DNA from: Corynebacterium sp.
GTDB taxonomy: Bacteria > Actinomycetota > Actinomycetes > Mycobacteriales > Mycobacteriaceae
Direction of reading: 5' to 3'
Length of the DNA stretch: 64,000 nucleotides
Assembly (NCBI RefSeq): GCF_030538285.1
Contig: NZ_JAUNUG010000003.1
Span: 62,001 to 126,000, forward strand
Shown: piece by piece, positions 44,217 to 52,692 of the stretch
Position numbering within the stretch: position 1 is the first letter of the stretch
Layout: each line of letters starts with the position of its first letter
Position numbers and translations under genes: made by a program
Notes under the pieces: generated by a model
Told to the model about the DNA's origin: nothing
The model's input: the letters and a program-made list of their open reading frames with translations, nothing else
Database searches by the model: none

Positions 44217-45128
44217 ATCAGCTCATTCACCGACACCCCGGACGGCTTCCGTTCCGGTTTCGTCAGCTTCGTCGGCCGCCCGAATACGGGCAAGTCGACC
44301 CTTACCAATGCTCTGGTGGGGGAGAAGATCGCTATCACTGCCAACCAGCCGGAGACCACGCGTCATCCGATCCGGGGTCTGGTGCATCGTGAGAATGCGC
44401 AGATCGTGGTCGTGGATACGCCGGGTCTGCACAAGCCGCGGACACTGTTGGGTGAGCGGCTCAATGAGATCGTCAAGGATACCTACGCGGACGTCGACCT
44501 CATCGGGCTGACCGTGCCGGCGGACGAGAAAATCGGCCCGGGCGACCGCTGGATCCTGGAGAATCTGCGCAAGGTGGTGCCGGACACGCCGATCGTCGGT
44601 ATCGTCACCAAGCTGGATAAGGCGAGCAAGGACCAGGTCGGCGCGCAGCTTCTGGCTCTCCATGAGCTGCTGGGCGGTAACTCCGAGGTTATTCCGGTGT
44701 CGGCCAAGGATGGCACCCAGGTGGAACTGCTTATCGACGTCCTCGCCTCCCTCCTTCCCGAAGGCCCTAAGTTCTACCCCGACGATCATGTCACCGACGA
44801 TGACACCGAGAAGCGCATCTCCGAACTCATCCGCGAGGCCGCTCTGTCGGGGCTCAAGGACGAGCTGCCGCACTCCGTCGCCGTTGAGGTGGATGAGATG
44901 TTCACCGAGGACGGGAAGCTGGTCATCCACGCAATTCTCTACCTGGAGAGGGAAGGCCAGAAGGCGATTATTCAGGGCAAGGACGGGCGTCGCTTCGGGC
45001 GGATCATCCACAACTCGCGCCAGGAGATCATCAAACTCCTGGGCCAGAACGTCTTCCTCGACCTGCGTATCAAGGTGCTGAAGAACTGGCAGTCCGACCC
45101 GAAGTCGTTGGGTCGCCTGGGCTTTTAG
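44217..45128 (+). CDS. era: GTPase Era, apparent ATC start codon
   Basis: 303 aa. Essential GTPase for 30S assembly, binding 16S rRNA through a C-terminal KH domain. G1 VGRPNTGKST, G3 VDTPGLHKPRTLLGERLNE, G4 TKLDKAS and the KH part GQKAIIQGKDGRRFGRIIHNSRQEIIKLLG are clear. No in-frame ATG, GTG or TTG exists before the P-loop; the first GTG falls after it. ATC 44217 (ISSFTDTPDGFRSGF) has TAGGAG 5 nt upstream and matches the usual start of corynebacterial Era. Either ATC is used or an ATG has mutated or been misread. recO follows after 1 nt. Confidence 0.88.
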   Translation: MSSFTDTPDGFRSGFVSFVGRPNTGKSTLTNALVGEKIAITANQPETTRHPIRGLVHRENAQIVVVDTPGLHKPRTLLGERLNEIVKDTYADVDLIGLTVPADEKIGPGDRWILENLRKVVPDTPIVGIVTKLDKASKDQVGAQLLALHELLGGNSEVIPVSAKDGTQVELLIDVLASLLPEGPKFYPDDHVTDDDTEKRISELIREAALSGLKDELPHSVAVEVDEMFTEDGKLVIHAILYLEREGQKAIIQGKDGRRFGRIIHNSRQEIIKLLGQNVFLDLRIKVLKNWQSDPKSLGRLGF

Positions 45129-45129
45129 C

Positions 45130-45870
45130 ATGCGTGCGCAGCCGTACCGGGACCGGGCGCTGGTGGTGCGGACCTATGATTTCGGCGAGGCCGACCGCAT
45201 CATCGTGCTGCTCACCCGCCACCACGGGATCCGGCGGGGGGTGGCGAAGGGGGTGCGGCGCGCGAAGTCGCGTTTCGGTTCGCGGTTGCAGCATTTCGTG
45301 GATATTGACGTCCAGCTCTACCCGGGCCGCAATCTGGAATCGATCACCGGGGCGGATACGGTGGCCTTCTACGGTGCCGGCATCATCGACCATTACGAGC
45401 GCTACACCGCAGCCTGCGCAGCCCTGGAAACGGCGGAACGTCTCGCCTCCGACGAGGACCCCTGGCTGTTCGACCACCTCACTGAGACTCTCGCCCGAAT
45501 GCAGAGCAGCGAGCATCCCACCGTGGTTCTCGACGCTTTCCTCCTGCAGGCCATGGCCCATGCGGGTTGGGCGCCGAGCCTTTTCGACTGTGCCCAGTGC
45601 GGGGCACCCGGCCCGCACCATGCCTTCCACCCGGCAGTCGGGGGAGCGACCTGTGTGCAGTGCCGGCCCCCTGGTTCGGCGGAGGTGCCGGAGGAGTCCC
45701 TGCACCTCATGTGGTTGCTTATGCACGCGCACTGGCCGGCGGCGATGGCGATCGTCGATAAGCAGGACGGTAACCACCTGAGCGCGACCGCGCACCGACT
45801 CACCCGGGCGCACCTGCAATGGCATCTGGAACAGAAGGTCACCAGTCTCGGCGTAATGGACCAGACGTAG
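45130..45870 (+). CDS. recO: DNA repair protein RecO
   Basis: 246 aa. Recombination mediator that works with RecR to load RecA on SSB-coated DNA. The N-terminal OB fold starts [49 protein letters not shown]. The zinc-finger region has CAQCG and CVQC pairs near residues 153 and 177. Length is typical. The start follows the era stop by 1 nt, and uppS starts 10 nt after it. Confidence 0.95.
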   Translation: MRAQPYRDRALVVRTYDFGEADRIIVLLTRHHGIRRGVAKGVRRAKSRFGSRLQHFVDIDVQLYPGRNLESITGADTVAFYGAGIIDHYERYTAACAALETAERLASDEDPWLFDHLTETLARMQSSEHPTVVLDAFLLQAMAHAGWAPSLFDCAQCGAPGPHHAFHPAVGGATCVQCRPPGSAEVPEESLHLMWLLMHAHWPAAMAIVDKQDGNHLSATAHRLTRAHLQWHLEQKVTSLGVMDQT

Positions 45871-45880
45871 ACTGGTCTGC

Positions 45881-46609
45881 GTGATCACGCCACCGGACAT
45901 CCCCGCTCAGTTCATCCCCGCACATATCGCCCTGGTGATGGACGGTAATGGACGCTGGGCGCAGCAGCGCGGCCTCAAGCGCACCGAGGGGCACAAGCGC
46001 GGCGAGGCGGTCCTCATGGACGTCGTCGATGCCTGCCTGGCACTCGGAGTTCCCTACCTGTCGGCCTATGCCTTCTCGACGGAGAACTGGCGTCGCTCAG
46101 CCGACGAAGTTCGCTTCCTCATGGGATTCAACCGCGATGTCCTGCGTCGCCAGCGGGATGTACTCAACGAGAAAGGCGTGCGCGTGCGCTGGGTGGGCCG
46201 CCGCCCACGCCTGTGGCGTGCGGTTATCCGCGAGTTGGAGACCGCCGAGGAGATGACGAAAGACAACACCCGCATGACCCTGGCGATGTGCGTCAATTAC
46301 GGCGGTCGCGCCGAGCTTGTCGACGCCGCCCGCGAGATCGCCCGCCGCGCCGCCGCCGGTCAGCTGCGCCCGGAGGAGATCACAGAGAAGAGTTTCCCGC
46401 AGTTCCTCGATGAGCCGGATATGCCGGATGTCGATCTGTTCCTGCGGCCCTCCGGTGAGAAGCGGACCTCCAACTTCCTGCCCTGGCAGTCGGCGTATGC
46501 CGAGATGGTCTACCAGGACAAGCTCTTCCCCGATTTCACCCAACAGGATCTTTTCGACGCCGTACTGGAGTATGCTTCCCGAGACCGTCGATTCGGGGGG
46601 ACAAAGTAA
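45881..46609 (+). CDS. uppS: Isoprenyl diphosphate synthase, UppS family
   Basis: 242 aa from GTG 45881. cis-prenyltransferase making the C50 or C55 polyprenyl diphosphate carrier for cell-wall synthesis. The catalytic [22 protein letters not shown] motif (Asp in MDGNG) is near residue 20; [13 protein letters not shown] and the C-terminal [25 protein letters not shown] are signatures. In corynebacteria two such genes occur and the product length (decaprenyl) cannot be read from sequence. Its stop overlaps the next start (TAATG). Confidence 0.94.
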   Translation: MITPPDIPAQFIPAHIALVMDGNGRWAQQRGLKRTEGHKRGEAVLMDVVDACLALGVPYLSAYAFSTENWRRSADEVRFLMGFNRDVLRRQRDVLNEKGVRVRWVGRRPRLWRAVIRELETAEEMTKDNTRMTLAMCVNYGGRAELVDAAREIARRAAAGQLRPEEITEKSFPQFLDEPDMPDVDLFLRPSGEKRTSNFLPWQSAYAEMVYQDKLFPDFTQQDLFDAVLEYASRDRRFGGTK

Positions 46610-47715
46610 TGGTTGTCAGCAATCAGGAGCCGACGCGGGCGCAGATCAACCGGTGGCGTCGTTACCTGGCGAACGAGCGTGCCGAAGCCGCCCTGTACCG
46701 GGAACTGGCCCGCCGCAAGACCGGTGAAGAACGCGAGATCCTCCTCGCCCTGGCAGAATCCGAGTCCCGCCACGAGGAGTTCTGGCGCGGCAAACTCGGC
46801 GAATACGTAGGCTTTCCCCGCCAACCGGATCTGGGTACCCGGTTCATGGGATTTCTGGCCAAGAGCTTCGGCTCGGTGTTCACCTTGGCGCTCATGCAGT
46901 CGGCGGAGGCGCGCAGCCCCTACATCAAGGATGAGGACGCCCCCGAACAGATCGCGGCCGACGAGCGCATCCATGCCGAGGTGGTCCGCGGTCTGGCGGC
47001 CCGGGGCCGGGAGAAGATGTCGGGCGGGTTCCGCGCTGCAGTCTTTGGCGCCAACGATGGCTTGGTGTCCAACCTGGCGCTCGTCGTGGGTGTCATGGGT
47101 TCCGGCGTCTCCGCGAACATGATCCTGCTCACCGGCATCTCGGGTCTCCTGGCCGGCGCATTGTCGATGGCCGCAGGTGAGTACGTGTCCGTGACGTCCC
47201 AGCGGGAGCTGCTGGAGGCCTCCACCCCGCACCCCAAGGCGCATACACTTCTGCCATCGCTGGACGTCAACGCCAACGAGCTGGCGCTGGTGTACCGGGC
47301 ACGCGGCATGGGGGAGAAGGAGGCCAAAGACAAGGCGCAGGCCGAGTTCTCGCGCATGGCCCTCGAACAAGCCATCGGCCTGGATAGAGAGGACTCCCTG
47401 GGCGAGGAAGAGGTATGGGCAGACCCGGCCGAAGTGGTTGGATCTCCGTGGGCGGCCGCTGGATCGAGCTTCCTCTTCTTTGCCGGCGGAGCCTTTATCC
47501 CCATCATTCCCTTCCTCTTCGGGGCCTCGCCGGTTATGGGTGCGGTGATCGCAATTATGCTGGTGTGCTGCGCTTTGATGTTTACGGGCGGCGTAGTCGG
47601 AGTGTTGTCCGGGAAGCCGCCGCTGTCACGGGCGATGCGGCAGTTGGCGATCGGTCTTGGCGCGGCCGGTATCACCTACCTGTTGGGCGTCGCTTTCGGT
47701 GTGGTTTTGGGATAG
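46609..47715 (+). CDS. VIT1/CCC1-family transporter with an N-terminal rubrerythrin-like domain
   Basis: 368 aa. Residues ~1-140 are a ferritin-like helical domain with Glu/His clusters (NERAEAALYRELARRK, ALAESESRHEEFWRGKL, DERIHAEVVRGLA), as in membrane-bound ferritin MbfA-type proteins. Residues ~145-368 are the VIT domain: FGANDGLVSNLALVVGV, GLLAGALSMAAGEYVSVTSQRELLE, and three C-terminal TMs (GSSFLFFAGGAFIPIIPFLFGA, GAVIAIMLVCCALMFTGGVVGVL, IGLGAAGITYLLGVAFGVVLG). Likely exports iron or manganese, with the ferritin-like part sensing or supplying metal; the direction is inferred from MbfA. Confidence 0.88.
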   Translation: MVVSNQEPTRAQINRWRRYLANERAEAALYRELARRKTGEEREILLALAESESRHEEFWRGKLGEYVGFPRQPDLGTRFMGFLAKSFGSVFTLALMQSAEARSPYIKDEDAPEQIAADERIHAEVVRGLAARGREKMSGGFRAAVFGANDGLVSNLALVVGVMGSGVSANMILLTGISGLLAGALSMAAGEYVSVTSQRELLEASTPHPKAHTLLPSLDVNANELALVYRARGMGEKEAKDKAQAEFSRMALEQAIGLDREDSLGEEEVWADPAEVVGSPWAAAGSSFLFFAGGAFIPIIPFLFGASPVMGAVIAIMLVCCALMFTGGVVGVLSGKPPLSRAMRQLAIGLGAAGITYLLGVAFGVVLG

Positions 47716-47729
47716 TTTCCCGCGGGGGG

Positions 47730-47758
47730 TTGCGGGGATCGAGTGGGTGTTCTAATGT
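47730..47758 (+). promoter_or_regulatory. Promoter of the HNH/13E12-type gene (TTGCGG-N17-TAATGT)
   Basis: -35 TTGCGG (47730-47735) and -10 TAATGT (47753-47758), 17 nt apart. The predicted start of transcription falls in the adjacent SOS-like box. Confidence 0.6.
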
Positions 47759-47763
47759 GGGTG

Positions 47764-47779
47764 TCGAACAGGCGTCCGA
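47764..47779 (+). promoter_or_regulatory. LexA (SOS) box-like sequence
   Basis: TCGAAC-AGGC-GTCCGA, against the actinobacterial LexA box TCGAAC-N4-GTTCGA; one mismatch in the outer arms. It sits at +1 of the predicted promoter, the right place for repression. Members of the 13E12 family in M. tuberculosis are known LexA targets, which supports the call. Confidence 0.55.
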
Positions 47780-47803
47780 GAACACCTGAAGGGGGTGGGG
47801 GAC

Positions 47804-49096
47804 ATGAAGATCGACATTGACAGCAACCTGAGCTTCGACTCCGCCGTCGAGCTGGAACTGGCCAAACTGCTGGGGCCGAAGAAGTACTACTCGTGTGCCT
47901 CGCCCTATGACAGGGTGAGTGTGCAGGGCACGCGACTGCGTCGCTCGGACTATCGGCTGTGGCAAGAGATGCTGCCCGATGCGGAGGCGGATATCGCGCT
48001 TGTTGTGGCTGGGCTCAAGCGGCAGCTGGGACGCGGTGACGGCTACATCACCTCCGCCCTGTACGCCCACCTGCGGATCACTGAGATGCCTCAGCTCCGC
48101 GCGCTGCAGGAGTCGATGTTTCACCTGGATCTTGATCGTCTCAAGGCGATCGACGCGGTGATGTCGAAGGCGGACACCACGGTGACGGAGAACCTGCATT
48201 TCATCGACGCGGAGATTACCGCCTACCTCACTCCTTCGCGCCCCAATCAGCTGCTGCCGAGCGCCGCTCAGATCCGCCGCAAGCTCAATGCCATCATCCA
48301 GGGGCTCGATGACTCTATTTCGACTGATGATTCGCCTGCACCCTCCGAGGGAAGCGTTGAAGCCGTGTATGACGGCGATCGAGCCTTCCTCAACGTGGAG
48401 ATGGAGCCGATGCAGATCAAGGAGATCGAAAACCGCGTGCGCAAGCTGGCCAAGCGGGAGAAGATCTCCCAGGCGGAGGCTTTAAGGCGTCTGGTGCGCG
48501 GTGAGGGGAAGACCGACATCGTGCTCGACTTCTATCGTGCAACGGATGTTCCCGATGCCCCGGCCTGGGTACCGGGCGTGGGATGGATCCCGGCGGCGCA
48601 GGCGGATCGCCTCGTGCAGCAGGCCACCCTGACGCGCGACATGGACGCCCTCTACGACAAGGTGGTCGCGGATTATAAGACCCCGGCGGATATCCGCTCC
48701 GTGGTCATCGGGCTGGATGGGACGTGCTCAGACGGTGACTGCCTGTGCCACGAGGACCGTACCCAGATGGATCATCGCATTGACCACAAGGACGGCGGGC
48801 CCACCACCGCAGCGCACCTGGCGGCGTTATGCCCCACGCACCACAACATCAAGACCGATGGCCGGGTGTTCTACCTCATCGACCCGATCACCCGCGACAA
48901 GTACTTCCTCTATGAGGATGGGACCTGGGTGATGGTGGAGGCTAAGGGGCCACTCGCCCCGAAGACGAAGAACTGGCTGCAGACCTTCTCCCAGCGGGTG
49001 ACCAAGCGCCGCCGCCGGATACGGGAAGAGTCACAGGCCAGGCGCGAAACGGAACATCCACCGCCACCCCCACCCGAAGAGCCGCCGCCGTTCTAG
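47804..49096 (+). CDS. HNH endonuclease domain protein (13E12/DUF222-like)
   Basis: 430 aa from ATG 47804, with a GGGGGTGGGGG stretch upstream; GTG 47795 is an alternative. The N-terminal two-thirds is a helical region of the 13E12 repeat kind (VELELAKLLGPKKYY, LPDAEADIALVVAGLKRQL, IKEIENRVRKLAKREKISQAEALRRLV). The C-terminal HNH nuclease at ~300-345 has CSDGDCLCHEDRTQMDHRIDHKDGGPTTAAHLAALCPTHHNIK: DH..DGG pair, zinc Cys, and the final HH. A basic stretch (KRRRRIREESQARR) and a Pro-rich tail end it. Probably a DNA-damage-induced nuclease of unknown role. Its stop shares a CTAG palindrome with the zur stop. Confidence 0.82.
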   Translation: MKIDIDSNLSFDSAVELELAKLLGPKKYYSCASPYDRVSVQGTRLRRSDYRLWQEMLPDAEADIALVVAGLKRQLGRGDGYITSALYAHLRITEMPQLRALQESMFHLDLDRLKAIDAVMSKADTTVTENLHFIDAEITAYLTPSRPNQLLPSAAQIRRKLNAIIQGLDDSISTDDSPAPSEGSVEAVYDGDRAFLNVEMEPMQIKEIENRVRKLAKREKISQAEALRRLVRGEGKTDIVLDFYRATDVPDAPAWVPGVGWIPAAQADRLVQQATLTRDMDALYDKVVADYKTPADIRSVVIGLDGTCSDGDCLCHEDRTQMDHRIDHKDGGPTTAAHLAALCPTHHNIKTDGRVFYLIDPITRDKYFLYEDGTWVMVEAKGPLAPKTKNWLQTFSQRVTKRRRRIREESQARRETEHPPPPPPEEPPPF

Positions 49097-49509
49097 CTGG
49101 AGCACTCCGGGCAGGTGCCGTAGATCTCAGCGTCATGCCCGGTGAGAGTGAACCCATGCTTGTCGGCCACTTGCTTCGCCCAGGTCTCCACGCTGCCGCC
49201 GTCGATCTCTTCGGTGCGCCCACATTCCGTGCACACCAGATGATGATGATGGTGCGGTGATACGCATTGGCGGTACAGGGTTTCCCCGGAGGCCATGTGG
49301 AGCACATCGACGGCCTCGATCTCGGCGAGTGACTGTAGGGTGCGGTAAACAGTGGTCAGGCCGACCTGTAGTTCCCGATTCTCCAGCTCCCTGTGGATCT
49401 CTTTCGCGGAGGCGAAAGTGTCGATTTCGGAGAGGACATTGATCACCGCGGTGCGCTGACGGGTGTTGCGGGCGCCGAGCTTCGGCACACCGGAGGACGT
49501 GGGAGACAT
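49093..49509 (-). CDS. zur: Fur-family zinc uptake regulator Zur (FurB)
   Basis: 138 aa from ATG 49509 (MSPTSSGVPKLGARNTRQRTAVINVL), with AGGAAG upstream; an ATG at 49551 would place the start within a palindrome. Zinc-responsive repressor of zinc uptake genes. Winged helix TRQRTAVINVLSEIDTFASAKEIHRELENRELQVGLTTVYRTLQSLAEIEAV; metal sites SPHHHHHLVCTECGRTEEID and the C-terminal CPEC. It follows arsR on the same strand, the znr-zur arrangement known in corynebacteria and mycobacteria. Confidence 0.9.
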   Translation of the reverse strand: MSPTSSGVPKLGARNTRQRTAVINVLSEIDTFASAKEIHRELENRELQVGLTTVYRTLQSLAEIEAVDVLHMASGETLYRQCVSPHHHHHLVCTECGRTEEIDGGSVETWAKQVADKHGFTLTGHDAEIYGTCPECSS

Positions 49510-49539
49510 GTACGGGCTCTTCCTGGAAAAGGGATCGAG

Positions 49540-49557
49540 TACATATCCCATTATGTA
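49540..49557. promoter_or_regulatory. Inverted repeat upstream of zur, possible operator
   Basis: TACATA-N6-TATGTA is a perfect inverted repeat 30 nt upstream of the zur ATG and between arsR and zur. It could be a site for Zur or ArsR giving separate control of zur. No alignment to a known box was possible. Confidence 0.4.
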
Positions 49558-49591
49558 TGGCCGTGCTCAATATGGCAGGGCGAGTGAAGTG

Positions 49592-50071
49592 TCAGGAGAC
49601 GGGCGGTACCGGGGCGGGGGCCGGAATCGTCTCATCGGCGTGCTCGGCGGCAGCAGCGGCCGGTGCGTGGGCGATCTGTCCGACAGGGTCTTCCTCGGTG
49701 CCTGAGCCGCGCTTGTCGGTGAGGTGTCCGATGTGGACGACATCCGCCACAGGCTGGATCGGTGCCTGATGGCGGTCGCGAGCGTAGAGGCCGAGGCGGA
49801 CAGCGGACTCGATGATCTCTGCGGCCTGGGGCAGGACCAGGCGGTAGATAACCTCGCGGCCACGTCGTTCGGAGTCGACGATGCCGGAGCGTTTGAGGAC
49901 GCGCAGGTGCTGGGAGATGAGCGGCTGGGATTTGCCGAGTCCGTCGACGAGTTCGTGGACGAAGTGGTCGCGGATCGAGAGGCGCCAGATGATCTGTACC
50001 CGCAAGCGCGAGTCCAGCGCACCGATGATGGCTTCACCGGCGTCAAGATCACTGTCCGAAAAGGTGTTCAT
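49592..50071 (-). CDS. ArsR/SmtB-family regulator next to zur (Znr type)
   Basis: 159 aa. Winged-helix DNA-binding region: IIGALDSRLRVQIIWRLSIRDHFVHELVDGLGKSQPLISQHLRVLKRSGIVDSERRGREVIYRL, with recognition helix PLISQHLRVLKRSG. Helix 5 carries HQAPIQPVADVVHIGHLTD, where His/Asp could bind zinc. The C-terminal ~35 residues are Ala/Pro-rich and probably disordered. In mycobacteria and corynebacteria the ArsR protein upstream of zur controls the pair and is relieved by zinc. A palindrome overlaps its promoter. Confidence 0.88.
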   Translation of the reverse strand: MNTFSDSDLDAGEAIIGALDSRLRVQIIWRLSIRDHFVHELVDGLGKSQPLISQHLRVLKRSGIVDSERRGREVIYRLVLPQAAEIIESAVRLGLYARDRHQAPIQPVADVVHIGHLTDKRGSGTEEDPVGQIAHAPAAAAAEHADETIPAPAPVPPVS

Positions 50072-50361
50072 CCCTGCTGCTCAGTTCTTTGTCTGTATCT
50101 GGTCCGGAGAGTGCCTGTAGGCGCTCATCTAGACCATTGACTACGTGGTTAATGTGCCGAAGCTCCGGCATAAGCCGGTTGGCGTGGTGATTCCCACATT
50201 ATACCCCTACCGTATATCACTCTAGACATTTACCTACCTAATGGGGGAGGGGTCATTTTCTGCGCAGAATACCAGCCGGGTCAACCCCAGGAAATAGGTT
50301 GCGGCTAGACTCGTTGTGAATCATCAGCGACTTATCCCCTACCAGAGGAGTCTGAAGCCAC
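50072..50361. other. Divergent control region between arsR and glyS
   Basis: 290 nt with no gene. It holds the arsR -10 and palindrome, a candidate glyS -10 (TAGACT, 50306-50311, extended by GGC), and a small GC hairpin near 50160-50180. I looked for a T-box leader ahead of glyS and did not see the conserved TGGN element followed by a terminator. Confidence 0.5.
50198..50216 (-). promoter_or_regulatory. arsR-zur promoter -10 overlapped by a palindromic operator
   Basis: On the minus strand TATAAT (50198-50203) is a perfect -10. The inverted repeat TATAC-N7-GTATA (50200-50216) overlaps it, so a bound ArsR regulator would block the polymerase. The leader to the arsR ATG is about 120 nt. Confidence 0.55.
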
Positions 50362-51741
50362 ATGGCGTCCGTCATCGATACCGTAGTCAACCTGTGCAAG
50401 CGCCGCGGTCTGGTGTACCAGGCCGGTGAGATTTACGGCGGTTCCCGCTCCGCATGGGACTACGGGCCGCTCGGTGTCGAGCTCAAGGAAAACATCAAGC
50501 GCCAGTGGTGGCGTCACATGGTCACTGCCCGCCCCGACGTGGTGGGCGTGGATACCTCCATCATTCAGCCGCGTCAGGTGTGGGTGACCTCCGGCCACGT
50601 CGAGGTCTTCACTGACCCGCTGGTCGAATCCCTGCACACCCACAAGCGCTACCGTGCCGATCACCTCCTCGAGGCTTATGAGGAGAAGCACGGCCACCCG
50701 CCGGCCAACGGCCTGGCCGATATCAACGATCCGGAGACCGGCCAGCCCGGCAACTGGACTGAGCCGCGTCCCTTCTCCGGTCTGCTGAAGACCTTCCTCG
50801 GTCCGGTTGACGATGAAGAGGGCCTGCACTACCTCCGCCCGGAGACCGCGCAGGGCATCTTCGTCAACTTCAAGAACGTCATGACTTCGGCGCGTATGAA
50901 GCCCCCGTTCGGTATCGCCAACATCGGTAAGTCCTTCCGTAACGAGATCACCCCGGGCAACTTCATCTTCCGCACCCGCGAGTTCGAGCAGATGGAGCTG
51001 GAGTTTTTCGTCAAGCCGGGCACCGATGAGGAGTGGCACCAGAAGTGGATCGACGACCGCATGGCCTGGTACGTCGAACTGGGTATTAACCCGGAGAACC
51101 TGCGCTTCTACGAGCACCCGCAGGAGGCGCTGTCGCACTACTCCAAGCGCACCGTCGATATCGAGTACGCCTACAATTTCCAGGGCTCGAAGTGGGGCGA
51201 GCTGGAAGGTATCGCCAACCGCACCGACTATGACCTCAAGGTCCACTCGGAGGGCTCCGGCGAGGACCTGTCCTACTTCGATCAGGAGACCAACGAGCGG
51301 TGGATCCCATACGTCATTGAGCCGGCCGCGGGCCTGGGCCGTGCCGTCATGGCTTTCCTCATTGATGCGTACACGGAGGATGAGGCGCCGAACGCGAAGG
51401 GCGGCGTCGATAAGCGAGTTGTGCTGAAGCTGGATCGTCGCCTGGCACCGGTGAAGGTGGCTGTGCTGCCGCTGTCGAAGAAGCCGGAGCTGGCGGAGCC
51501 GGCGCAGGAGATCGCGGCGCAGCTGCGTGGGCTGTGGAACGTGGAGTACGACACGTCAGGTGCGATCGGTCGCCGTTACCGTCGTCAGGATGAAATCGGT
51601 ACCCCGTTCTGTGTCACCGTGGACTTCGACACCCTCGAGGACCATGCTGTCACCGTGCGTGAGCGCGACACCATGGAGCAGGAACGCGTGAAGATCGAGG
51701 ACCTGCAGAACTACCTGGCCACCCGCCTCGTAGGCTGCTAG
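50362..51741 (+). CDS. glyS: Glycyl-tRNA synthetase (alpha2 type)
   Basis: 459 aa. Class II synthetase charging tRNA-Gly. The single-chain eukaryote/actinobacterial type is shown by [52 protein letters not shown], motif 2 [29 protein letters not shown], motif 3 [24 protein letters not shown], and the C-terminal anticodon-binding domain ([25 protein letters not shown]). ATG 50362 follows AGAGGAGTC at 10 nt. Confidence 0.96.
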   Translation: MASVIDTVVNLCKRRGLVYQAGEIYGGSRSAWDYGPLGVELKENIKRQWWRHMVTARPDVVGVDTSIIQPRQVWVTSGHVEVFTDPLVESLHTHKRYRADHLLEAYEEKHGHPPANGLADINDPETGQPGNWTEPRPFSGLLKTFLGPVDDEEGLHYLRPETAQGIFVNFKNVMTSARMKPPFGIANIGKSFRNEITPGNFIFRTREFEQMELEFFVKPGTDEEWHQKWIDDRMAWYVELGINPENLRFYEHPQEALSHYSKRTVDIEYAYNFQGSKWGELEGIANRTDYDLKVHSEGSGEDLSYFDQETNERWIPYVIEPAAGLGRAVMAFLIDAYTEDEAPNAKGGVDKRVVLKLDRRLAPVKVAVLPLSKKPELAEPAQEIAAQLRGLWNVEYDTSGAIGRRYRRQDEIGTPFCVTVDFDTLEDHAVTVRERDTMEQERVKIEDLQNYLATRLVGC

Positions 51742-51743
51742 TC

Positions 51744-52250
51744 ATGCATTACACCAGCTGGGACCGTAGAGACGTCGACCGGCCCGTCCTCCTCGCCGAG
51801 GGCGGTCCGGAGGTCCTCGCGCGTTTCGACAAGACCTCCGCGGACGTCGACGGCGAGCGGTGGACCTTGGCGTTCGACGCCGAACAGGGCGCCACCGCCA
51901 CGCTTTACGACGCCCCCGTCCTCACCAGCGAAGCCAACTTCAAGAAGGACAAGTCGATCCCGGTGTCCATCGGGAACCAGAACTTTGTCCTGATCAACGA
52001 GGCATCCAACAACTGGATCATCGACGATGAGAACGGCACCAAGGTGGCCCAGTTTTCCGGCGGCAACAATGGTGTGCGCAAGGCGATCCTCGAGTTCGAG
52101 GGGGAGAGCGACCTGCCGCGCGAGGCGATCGTCGGCTTGAGCTGGATGGCCCGCCTGGTGCTGGAGCAGCGTCTGTCGCGGTCGTCGACAATGGTCATCG
52201 CCACGTTGGCGCTGATGACTGTCGCGGCGATCCTGGCGTTCATCATTTAG
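51744..52250 (+). CDS. Hypothetical protein with a C-terminal TM anchor
   Basis: 168 aa starting 2 nt after glyS. Residues 1-~140 are a soluble beta-rich part (ERWTLAFDAEQGATATLYDAP, SIPVSIGNQNFVLINEASNNWIIDDENGTKVAQFSGG), and the end is one TM (MVIATLALMTVAAILAFII). Tail-anchored orientation with the domain in the cytoplasm is likely. A weak resemblance in layout to the next gene (both repeat strand-rich units with NxxxVA/ATVR turns) suggests relatedness. No family recognised. Confidence 0.72.
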   Translation: MHYTSWDRRDVDRPVLLAEGGPEVLARFDKTSADVDGERWTLAFDAEQGATATLYDAPVLTSEANFKKDKSIPVSIGNQNFVLINEASNNWIIDDENGTKVAQFSGGNNGVRKAILEFEGESDLPREAIVGLSWMARLVLEQRLSRSSTMVIATLALMTVAAILAFII

Positions 52251-52254
52251 TCGG

Positions 52255-52692
52255 ATGGACGGTTCCTGGTGCTGGGAGGGTAACGAGCTTATCGACGCCC
52301 GCGGCGAGCTCATCGCCACCGTTCGTTCGGATGTCATTTACTTCCGGGCGCAGCGTCTGCTCATCGAATCCGAGCCGGGGCCCATCCAGTTCCGCGCGCG
52401 CGCCACCATCGGCGACGGCCGGGTGTTCACCCTCACCCAGAACGGGTTTACGGTGGGTACCCTCCACGCCGATTGCGCCGGACGTCAGTACGTGCTGCGC
52501 CGGACGAGTGTCTGGCGTAAGGAACGCACCATCCACAACGCCGCGGGGGCTGTGGTGGCCCGGGTGCGGCCTCTCATTTCGGGGCGGGTGGAGTTTCATC
52601 CCACCGGGGAGCAACTACCGGACCTGGATGCCGTGTTCCTGTCCTGGGGCTGCGTCCTGGTCGACTCCCCAGTGCGCCGGCCGCGGGTCTAG
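52255..52692 (+). CDS. Hypothetical beta-rich protein
   Basis: 145 aa starting 4 nt after the previous gene. Strands dominate (ELIDARGELIATVRSDVIYFRA, IQFRARATIGDGRVFTLTQNGFTVGTLHADCAGRQYVLRRTSVWRKERTIHNAAGAVVARVRPL), recalling LURP-one/tubby-like small domains. The ATG at 52255 (MDGSWCWEGNEL) is the only start. The stop shares a CTAG palindrome with the stop of the convergent TPM-domain gene. Confidence 0.65.
   Translation: MDGSWCWEGNELIDARGELIATVRSDVIYFRAQRLLIESEPGPIQFRARATIGDGRVFTLTQNGFTVGTLHADCAGRQYVLRRTSVWRKERTIHNAAGAVVARVRPLISGRVEFHPTGEQLPDLDAVFLSWGCVLVDSPVRRPRV

Noticed and set aside
47804..49096. HNH gene as part of a restriction-modification system
   Set aside because: No methyltransferase is nearby, and the N-terminal part and SOS-like box fit the 13E12 family better.
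50072..50361. Possible T-box riboswitch before glyS
   Set aside because: No T-box consensus or antiterminator/terminator pair is visible; the region is explained by two divergent promoters and a palindrome.
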